In this document: positions 57,935 through 64,000 of the stretch, one piece after another
How positions within the stretch are numbered: the first letter of the stretch is position 1
Layout of the letters: the number at the start of each line of letters is the position of its first letter
NCBI RefSeq assembly: GCF_000745265.1
Contig: NZ_JQNN01000001.1
Coordinates: forward strand, 1-64,000
Origin: Massilia sp. 9096
GTDB lineage: Bacteria; Pseudomonadota; Gammaproteobacteria; Burkholderiales; Burkholderiaceae_D
Length of the DNA: 64,000 bases
Reading direction: 5' to 3'
Position numbers and translations under genes: made by a program
The notes under the pieces: model-generated
The model's database searches: none
Seen by the model: only the letters and a program-made list of their open reading frames with translations
Told to the model about the DNA's origin: nothing

Positions 57935-60900
57935 GCAGGAGTTCCGTAGCGGGCCGCGGCCGGCGCGCCCGACTCGCGCTGGCGCTCGAGGAAGACGGCC
58001 AGTTCGTTGATGCTCGGGTAATCGAACAGGACTTCAGGCACGACCGCCATGCCCAGCCGTTGTTCGAGGTCGACCGCGATCGTGGCGGTCGCCAGCGAGT
58101 CCATGCCGAGCGTGGCGAAGGACACGTCGAAGTCGACCGCGTGCACGTCGCGCCGGCCTTCGCCGCGCAGCCAGTGCAGGATGCTGTCGTGCACCTGGGC
58201 GCGCAGCGCCGCGCTCGCGTGCGCGGGCGCATGCGCGAGCGTGGGGGCGGGCGCGTGCGCGGACGCCGGCGCGAAAGCCGGTGCGGGTGCGGCGCGGCGC
58301 AGCAGGGCGTCGACCTCGCGGTCTTCGCCGGGCAGCGTCTGGTCGACGTCGCCGATGGACTCGGCATAGCCGGCCACCACGGCCGCCAAGTCGGCCGCGC
58401 TGCTGTAGGGACGCTGGGCCGCAAGTTCGGCCAGCAGCGCCTGCAGCAATGCGTTGAAGCGCCTGCGCGCCCATACCACGGCGTGGCTGGCGGCCAGGGC
58501 GCGCGCGCCGTCGTGCTCGCTCTCCTGGGCCTGCTCGGCCGCGCCCAGCAGCAGCGCGCCGGCGGCCAGTTCGCCCAGACGGTAATCGATCCACTGGCGT
58601 GCCGCGCCGCGCGAACCGAACAGGCGCTCGGCGCCGTCGGCCAGTTCGCCGACGCGCGCCACGGCCGCGTCCAGCTCGGCGGCCAGCGGCGCGCGCTTGA
58701 GCGGACCGGCCAGGAAGGCGCGGCTGGCGCAGCCCGGCTTGGCCAGCGATGCGCCGAGGTGGGCGTACAGGGTTTCGGTCGGGCCTTCCAGGATGCGCAT
58801 CACGCGCGCGTCGCGCAGGATCTGCGGCGCGCCGTTCGATTCGATGTAGCCGCGTCCGCCCAGCATCTGCACCAGCAGGTCGGCCGCGTCGCCCAGCGCT
58901 TCGGTGGCGGCGGCCTTGCAGGCCACGTAAACTTCCGCGCCCGGGGCCGCGCCGGCGTCGATCTGCGCCGCCAGCGCAAGCACCAGCGCCTCGCATGCCG
59001 CGATCGATGCCGTCAGGCCCTGCAGGCGCACCACGCTGACCGCGTTCTCGGCCAGCAGGCCGGTGCCCACCGTGCGGCGGCCGGCATAGCGCGCGATCAG
59101 CTGGGCGCAGCGTTTCATCGCGCCGACGCAGATCGCGCCGATGCCCAGGCGGCTGAACAGCATAGCGTCGTGCGCCGCGTCCATGCCGTCGCCGGGCGCC
59201 AGCAGCACCGCGTCGTCGGGCACGAAGGCGTCGCGCAGGAACAGCGTGTTCTGGACCATGCCGCGCATGCCCATCGTCAGCGATTCCGGACCTTGGGTCA
59301 GGCCCTCGGTATCGGCGTCCACCAGCAGCGAAATCATGCCGAGCGGCGTGCCGTCGGCCGTGCTGGCCTTGGCGAACAGCGTGGTCAGGCCGGCCCAGGA
59401 GGCCAGGCCGATCCACTGCTTCTCGGCCTGCACGCGCCAGCCGCCGGCGGTCTTGACGGCGCTGGCGCGCAGCGCCATCGGGTTGGAGCCGGCGCCCGGT
59501 TCGGTCAGGGCAAAGGCGCCGAGACGGCGTCCCCCGGCCAGCGCCGGCAGCAGGCGTTCCTGCTGGGCGTCCGAGCCGAAGCGCAGCAGCGGGCGGATGC
59601 CCAGGCCGTTGTGCACGCCGACCATGGTGGCCACCGTCACGTCGATCGCGGCCAGCTGCTCCATCACGCGCATCAGGTCGACCGTCGTCAGCTCCTTGCC
59701 GCCGAAGCGGCGCGGCGCCTGCAGGCCGAAGAAGCCGGCATTGCCCAGGTCGAGCACGACGTACGGCGGAATGGTGCGGCGTTCGTCGATCACGCGCGAA
59801 TTCAGGCGCCGTTCGGCATAACGGCGCAGCCAGGCGATCATGGCGTCGGCCTCGTGGCGCGAGCGTTCGCGCTCGGCGTCGACCGTCGGGACGGGCTGCG
59901 CGGCGGCCGATTGCGCCGCGACGGTGGCAGCAGGGGCGACAGGGGCGGCAGCGGCAGCGGCGTCAGGGGCGGCATCCGCAGGCGCACCGGCCCCTGCCGG
60001 CAGCGTGGCCGCCTGGGCCAGGTCGCGCGGCGTGCGGCGGTCGAAAATACTGCCCGGCATGACGTACACGACCTCGAGCTCGCCATGCAGCGCCAGCTCG
60101 CGCGCACGTCCGCGCTGTACCTTGCCGCTGGTGGTGCGCGGGAAGGCGCCCGGCTTGACGAACACGATCGAGGCCACCGCGACGTCGAACTGCTGCGCGA
60201 TCACGGTGCGGATGTGCTGCACGGTCGCTTCGAAACGCGCCATGTATTCGTCGTGCCCGAGTTCTTTCTCGATCTGCTGGGCGGCGCGCACCAGGCTGCG
60301 GTTGGCCTCGGCGACGATCGCCAGCCGTTCCTGCCCGCCGATCTCCACCGAGAACGCGGCGCACATGTTCGGCTCGATGAAGTCGATGGCCTGCTCGATG
60401 ACTTCCTCGATGTCCTGCGGGTAGACGTTGCGCCCGTTGATGATCACCAGGTCCTTCAGGCGCCCGGTGATGAACAGCTCGCCGTCGCGCAGGAAACCGA
60501 GGTCGCCGGTGCGCAGCCAGCGTTCGCCGTTGCCGTTGGCCAGCGTCGCGCCGAAGGTCGCCTCGGTCTGCTCGAGGCGGTGCCAGTAGCCGCGCGCCAC
60601 GCTCGGGCCGGCCACCCAGATCTCGCCGACGCGATGGCTGGACACCGGCAGCGAGGTTTCGGGATCGACCACGCGCACGCGCGTGCTCAGTCCGATCCGG
60701 CCCGAGCTGACGATCTCGCGCGCGTCCGGGTCGCCCGGCTGCGCGTCGCGGATCTGGTTGCCCTCCAACAGGGACTTGCTGACCGTGCGCACCAGCGGGC
60801 CGCGTCCGCGCGGGCCGCCCGAGACGAACAGCGTGGTCTCGGCCATGCCGTAGCACGGGAACAGGGCGGACTCGCGCATGCCCTGGGCGGCAAAGGCGTC

Positions 60901-61857
60901 GACGAAGGCGCGCAGCGTGGCCGCGCGGATCGGCTCGGAGCCGTTGTAGGCGACGCTCAGGCTGGACAGGTCCAGTCCGGCCTTGTGTTCGTCGCGGATC
61001 TTGGCGGCGCAATAGTCCCAGCCGAAGTTGGGCGCGCCGGCGCAGGTGCCGCGGTAGCGCGTGATCGCTTCCAGCCAGCCCAGCGGATGCTTCAGGAAGG
61101 CGGCCGGCGCCATCAGGACGCAGTGGAAGCCCACGTGCAGCGGCGAGACCACGCTGCCGATCAGGCCCATGTCGTGGAACAGCGGCAGCCAGCTGACCAT
61201 CACGGTGGAGGGATCGAAGCCGAAGCCGTCGCGGATCGAGGCGACGTTGGCGGCGAGGTTCGCATGGGTGACCTCGACGCCCTTGGGCAGCGAGGTCGAG
61301 CCCGAGGTGTACTGCAGGAAGGCGACCGACTCGGGGGTGGGCTGCGGCAGGCGGGTGCGGATGGCGTCCAGCTCGGCGTCGGGGATGTCCGCGGCGTCGC
61401 CCGCCAGCAGGTCGGTGCACAGGCAGGCGCGGTTGGCCGCTTCGACCAGCGACAGGCTGTGCTGGATGGCCGGCTCGTTGTCGCTGCGGGTCAGGATCAG
61501 GACCGGGTCGGCGTCTTCGAGCAGCGCCTTCAGGCGGCGCGAGGCGCGGCTCTTGTGCGGAATGGTGGCCGGCACGGCGATGATCCCGGCCAGCAGGCAG
61601 GCCAGGTAGACGGTGATGAATTCCAGGCCGGCAGGATACAGCAGCAGGGCGCGCGCACCGGCCGGGGCGCGCGCGGCCAGGGCGCCGGCCAGCGCGGTGG
61701 CGCGGCGTTCGAGCTGGCCATAGGTCAGCTCGTCGATCTTGCCGTCGTCGCGCAGGAAAGTGTAGGCCAGCCGGTCGGGCGTGGTGCGGGCATGCTCGCG
61801 CAGCCGCTCGGTGATCAAGATGATGTCCTCGTGCAGCTTGTCGATGTTTTCCCGCAT
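57931..61857 (-). CDS. Fatty acyl-AMP ligase / acyl-CoA dehydrogenase / acyl carrier protein fusion
   Basis: A 1308-residue, three-part enzyme. Residues 1-600 are a fatty acyl-AMP ligase: FLQYTSGSTSLPKGVEVTHA, VSWLPLFHDMGLIGSVVSPL, GAPNFGWDYC and the C-terminal SGKVQRGRARELA. These are FAAL rather than acyl-CoA ligase hallmarks, so the product should be an acyl-ACP. An Ala-rich linker (about 604-669) leads to an acyl-CoA dehydrogenase domain with AFALTEPGAGSNP and MRILEGPTETLYAHLG, then a helical region. Residues 1220-1298 are an acyl carrier protein with phosphopantetheine Ser1254 in GMDSLAT. The likely reaction is fatty acid activation, loading on the fused ACP and alpha,beta-desaturation. 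AGGGAC stands before the ATG. It follows the synthase gene by 13 bases. Confidence 0.9.
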   Translation of the reverse strand: MRENIDKLHEDIILITERLREHARTTPDRLAYTFLRDDGKIDELTYGQLERRATALAGALAARAPAGARALLLYPAGLEFITVYLACLLAGIIAVPATIPHKSRASRRLKALLEDADPVLILTRSDNEPAIQHSLSLVEAANRACLCTDLLAGDAADIPDAELDAIRTRLPQPTPESVAFLQYTSGSTSLPKGVEVTHANLAANVASIRDGFGFDPSTVMVSWLPLFHDMGLIGSVVSPLHVGFHCVLMAPAAFLKHPLGWLEAITRYRGTCAGAPNFGWDYCAAKIRDEHKAGLDLSSLSVAYNGSEPIRAATLRAFVDAFAAQGMRESALFPCYGMAETTLFVSGGPRGRGPLVRTVSKSLLEGNQIRDAQPGDPDAREIVSSGRIGLSTRVRVVDPETSLPVSSHRVGEIWVAGPSVARGYWHRLEQTEATFGATLANGNGERWLRTGDLGFLRDGELFITGRLKDLVIINGRNVYPQDIEEVIEQAIDFIEPNMCAAFSVEIGGQERLAIVAEANRSLVRAAQQIEKELGHDEYMARFEATVQHIRTVIAQQFDVAVASIVFVKPGAFPRTTSGKVQRGRARELALHGELEVVYVMPGSIFDRRTPRDLAQAATLPAGAGAPADAAPDAAAAAAPVAPAATVAAQSAAAQPVPTVDAERERSRHEADAMIAWLRRYAERRLNSRVIDERRTIPPYVVLDLGNAGFFGLQAPRRFGGKELTTVDLMRVMEQLAAIDVTVATMVGVHNGLGIRPLLRFGSDAQQERLLPALAGGRRLGAFALTEPGAGSNPMALRASAVKTAGGWRVQAEKQWIGLASWAGLTTLFAKASTADGTPLGMISLLVDADTEGLTQGPESLTMGMRGMVQNTLFLRDAFVPDDAVLLAPGDGMDAAHDAMLFSRLGIGAICVGAMKRCAQLIARYAGRRTVGTGLLAENAVSVVRLQGLTASIAACEALVLALAAQIDAGAAPGAEVYVACKAAATEALGDAADLLVQMLGGRGYIESNGAPQILRDARVMRILEGPTETLYAHLGASLAKPGCASRAFLAGPLKRAPLAAELDAAVARVGELADGAERLFGSRGAARQWIDYRLGELAAGALLLGAAEQAQESEHDGARALAASHAVVWARRRFNALLQALLAELAAQRPYSSAADLAAVVAGYAESIGDVDQTLPGEDREVDALLRRAAPAPAFAPASAHAPAPTLAHAPAHASAALRAQVHDSILHWLRGEGRRDVHAVDFDVSFATLGMDSLATATIAVDLEQRLGMAVVPEVLFDYPSINELAVFLERQRESGAPAAARYGTPA

Positions 61858-61870
61858 ATGTCCCTAACAG

Positions 61871-63283
61871 TTAATCCGCTGTGTTGGCCCCATGGTCGCG
61901 GCGTCGAGCTTCGGCGGCGGCCAGGGCGGCGCGCGCTCGTGCGACCGTCTGGCCGATCACGGGTGCAGCGCGTTTGATTTGCTGCATATTATGGTTTGAC
62001 ATCAGTTGAAGGCGCAAGCGCGAAGCGCCGATTGGCACCCCGGGAAACTCGACCTGGTTGACGAACACCGATTGTTCGAACAGCAGCTTGCCCACCAGGC
62101 GCGAGGCTTTTTCGCCGCCGATCAGCACCGGCACGATCGGCGATGCGATGCCCATGCAGGTCAGGCCTTCGGCTGCGAGCAGGCTGCGCAGGCCTTCGAC
62201 GTTGCGCATCAGGTCGGCGCGCAGCGTGTCGCCTTCTTCCGAACGGATGATCTGGATGCATTCGCCGATCGTGGCCGCCTGCACCGGCGACAGCGCGTTC
62301 GAGAACATGTGCGGGCCGGCGAACAGCTGCAGGTGGCGCTTGACCGAGCGCGAGGCGGTGGCGACGAAGCCGCCGTTCGAGCCGAAGCTCTTGGAGAACG
62401 CGCCCATCACCAGGTCGATCTTGCCGAGCATGCCCTGGCTGGCGATGCAGCCGCCCCCGCCCGGACCCATCGCGCCCAGGTCGTGCGCGACGTCGACCAG
62501 CAGCGTCGCGCCGTACTCGTGGCACAGCGCCTGCAGCGCGGCCAGGTCGGGCGTATCCGAGTCCATGCTGAACAGGCCTTCGGTGACGACCATGATGCCG
62601 TGCTCGGTATCGCGCGCGCGGATGGCGCCCAGCAGCTGGCGCACGTGCGCCACGTCGAGGTGGCGGTTGATGCTGATGTTGGACGTCGCCGCGTTCGCGC
62701 CCTGGCGCAGCGAGGCGTGCGCGAACTGGTCGATCACGATGTGGTCCTGGGCCTGCACCAGCGCGGTGATGGCGCCGAACGCCGCGCCCCAGCCGGTCGG
62801 GAACAGCGCCACGTGCTCGGTCGCGACCAGGCCGGCGATGGCCTGCTCGAGCGCCAGCGAGTAGCGCGTGTTCCCGAGCAGGACGGCCGAGCCGGCGCTG
62901 TGCGGGCCGGCTTCGCGCAGCGCGCGCGCGGCGGCGTCGGCGACCTGCGGGTGCGAAGCCAGCGACAGGTAATCCTGCGAAGCGAAGTTGATGCCGCGCG
63001 CCGCGGTCCCGGCTTCGTCGCGGATGCTGGCGATCGGGTAGGGCGCGCCTTCCAGCGAGCGCGCGTACTGCCACAGGCCGTCGTTGCTGCGGGCGTCGTG
63101 CCAGGCCTCGACCGCGGCGGTGCGGCGCAGCAGGTCGGCGCCGCGCGGCTGCGCGAACTGGGCCGCGGTGCCGTCGAGCGAACCGTTGGCGAGCATGGTT
63201 TCGACCTGGCGCGCGAGTGCGTCCGCGGCGGCGATCTCGGAATCGACGTCGTCGGACGCCGGATGCGTGGGTTGAGCGTACAT
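61871..63283 (-). CDS. Alpha-oxoamine synthase (KBL/BioF/SPT/ALAS family)
   Basis: PLP enzyme of 470 residues that condenses an acyl thioester with an amino acid, with loss of CO2, to an alpha-aminoketone. Seen are INFASQDYLSLASHPQVADA, GSAVLLGNTRYSLALEQAIA, the PLP lysine Lys298 in GAFSKSFGSNGGF, and MFSNALSPVQAATIGE. The usual VDEAHS loop reads VDVAHD, replacing a normally conserved Glu and Ser. The first 85 residues precede the fold and look family-specific. The natural acyl donor is probably the ACP of the fusion protein 13 bases downstream. AGGA precedes the ATG. The amino acid used is unknown; Ser, Gly, Ala or another are possible. Confidence 0.88.
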   Translation of the reverse strand: MYAQPTHPASDDVDSEIAAADALARQVETMLANGSLDGTAAQFAQPRGADLLRRTAAVEAWHDARSNDGLWQYARSLEGAPYPIASIRDEAGTAARGINFASQDYLSLASHPQVADAAARALREAGPHSAGSAVLLGNTRYSLALEQAIAGLVATEHVALFPTGWGAAFGAITALVQAQDHIVIDQFAHASLRQGANAATSNISINRHLDVAHVRQLLGAIRARDTEHGIMVVTEGLFSMDSDTPDLAALQALCHEYGATLLVDVAHDLGAMGPGGGGCIASQGMLGKIDLVMGAFSKSFGSNGGFVATASRSVKRHLQLFAGPHMFSNALSPVQAATIGECIQIIRSEEGDTLRADLMRNVEGLRSLLAAEGLTCMGIASPIVPVLIGGEKASRLVGKLLFEQSVFVNQVEFPGVPIGASRLRLQLMSNHNMQQIKRAAPVIGQTVARARAALAAAEARRRDHGANTAD

Positions 63284-63307
63284 GGTTGGGCTTTCCTGGT
63301 TATGGGC

Positions 63308-64000
63308 TCAAGCGACCCGCAGGGTCGGGGAGGGCATGGTGTCCATCTGCGTGCGCAGCAGCGCGGCGACGCGGTCGGGGTCCTGCGGACGGTGGAACAG
63401 GTAGCCCTGGGCGTAGTCGCAGCCCATGGCGCGCAGGTCGGCCAGCTGTTCCGGCGTCTCGACCGCTTCCGCGATCACGGTCAGCTGCAGGCGGTGTGCC
63501 ATGTGGATGATCGATTCGGCCAGTGCATAGGAGCGCGCGCCGGGGTCGCCCTGGCCGAGGCGCATGACGAAGCTGCGGTCCATCTTGAGGATGTCGGCCG
63601 GCAGTTCGGTCAGGTAGCTCAGGCTCGAGTAGCCGGTGCCGAAGTCGTCGATCGAGATCTTGACTCCCGCCTGGCGCAGCACGCCCAGGCCGATCTGGTT
63701 CATTTCCATATTGTCGATCAGGATGCTCTCGGTGATTTCCAGGTCGAGGCAGCTCGGATCGATGCCGGTCTCGGCGATCACATCCAGCACGCGTCCGACC
63801 AGTTCCGGATGCTTGAGCTGGCGTGCCGACAGGTTGACCGCCATCTTCAGCGCCGGCAGGCCGGCGTCGCGCCACGCTTTTTGCTGGCGGCAGGCCGTGC
63901 GCAGCACCCATTCGCCGATCGGGACGATCAGGCCGGTCTCTTCGGCCAGCGTGATGAAGCGGCCCGGCTCGATGCGTCCGTATTGCGGGTGGTTCCAGCG
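63308..64000 (-). CDS. EAL-domain cyclic-di-GMP phosphodiesterase, N-terminus outside window
   Basis: Only the C-terminal 230 residues are present, covering most of an EAL domain. Seen are RWNHPQYGRIEPGRFITLAE, VNLSARQLKHPELVGRVLDV, LEITES, ISIDDFGTGYSSLSYLTELP, LKMDRSFVMRL, VIAEAVETPEQL and AQGYLFHRP. Metal-binding and catalytic positions (E in ITES, DD, K, EAVE) look intact, so it should hydrolyse c-di-GMP. The EAL signature itself and any GGDEF, PAS or membrane part lie beyond the edge. Same strand as the oxoamine synthase, 24 bases upstream, so probably co-transcribed. Confidence 0.9.
   Translation of the reverse strand, partial: RWNHPQYGRIEPGRFITLAEETGLIVPIGEWVLRTACRQQKAWRDAGLPALKMAVNLSARQLKHPELVGRVLDVIAETGIDPSCLDLEITESILIDNMEMNQIGLGVLRQAGVKISIDDFGTGYSSLSYLTELPADILKMDRSFVMRLGQGDPGARSYALAESIIHMAHRLQLTVIAEAVETPEQLADLRAMGCDYAQGYLFHRPQDPDRVAALLRTQMDTMPSPTLRVA

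Noticed and set aside
58060..61977. A 1305-residue open frame antisense to the FAAL fusion gene
   Set aside because: It mirrors the conserved FAAL-ACAD-ACP gene and has the His/Gln/Arg/Ala bias of a GC-rich antisense frame with no recognisable domain.

Overview
The window is high-GC DNA from what looks like a betaproteobacterium of the order Burkholderiales. The family is probably Oxalobacteraceae (Massilia, Duganella or Janthinobacterium-like). This is inferred from overall protein character, from the scpB-rluB genes just ahead of rimP-nusA-infB-rbfA-truB, and from the mix of motility and secondary-metabolism genes. No rRNA, tRNA, CRISPR array or insertion sequence was recognised.

Layout. 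(1) 1-1084: a frame-broken TonB-dependent receptor on the minus strand, running off the left edge. (2) 1.3-10 kb: a DAHP synthase gene (aroG type) behind an aromatic-rich leader peptide and attenuator; a YejBEF-type peptide ABC transporter without its binding protein; a Tat-exported Gfo/Idh/MocA oxidoreductase; a DedA-rhodanese fusion; and glucokinase. (3) 10-23 kb: core information genes scpB, rluB, rimP-nusA-infB-rbfA-truB and typA, with several intrinsic-terminator-like hairpins inside or ahead of the translation operon. (4) 23.8-57 kb: one compact, apparently complete flagellar locus. The hook/rod genes flgB-L run leftward from 33.9 kb. flgA is divergent. A very long leftward run (fliE-F-G-H-I-J, fliD-S-T-K-L, fliA, motA, motB, flgM, flgN, flgJ muramidase) starts at 48.3 kb. 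fliM-N-P-Q-R-flhB-flhA run rightward from 48.7 kb. The flagellin gene sits at 56-57 kb.

The order fliD-S-T-K-L-A-motA-motB matches the lafBCDEFSTU order of lateral (Flag-2-like) systems. It carries its own sigma-28 and stator genes and lacks fliO, flhF, flhG and chemotaxis genes. I therefore read it as a secondary lateral-type flagellar system rather than a primary polar one. flgJ is split into separate rod and muramidase genes at opposite ends of the hook operon. The flgK and flagellin genes share a 32-bp upstream element that may be a dedicated promoter.

(5) 57-64 kb: a decayed GNAT acetyltransferase, then a tightly packed leftward set. It holds an EAL-domain phosphodiesterase (entering from the right edge), an alpha-oxoamine synthase, a 1308-residue fusion of fatty acyl-AMP ligase, acyl-CoA dehydrogenase and acyl carrier protein, and a stand-alone six-helix membrane protein resembling a sensor module. 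These enzymes could activate a fatty acid, load and desaturate it on the fused carrier, and condense it with an amino acid to a long-chain alpha-aminoketone. Linkage to an EAL protein and to flagella suggests, but does not prove, a signal or surface lipid tied to motility. This is the most promising undescribed system in the window.
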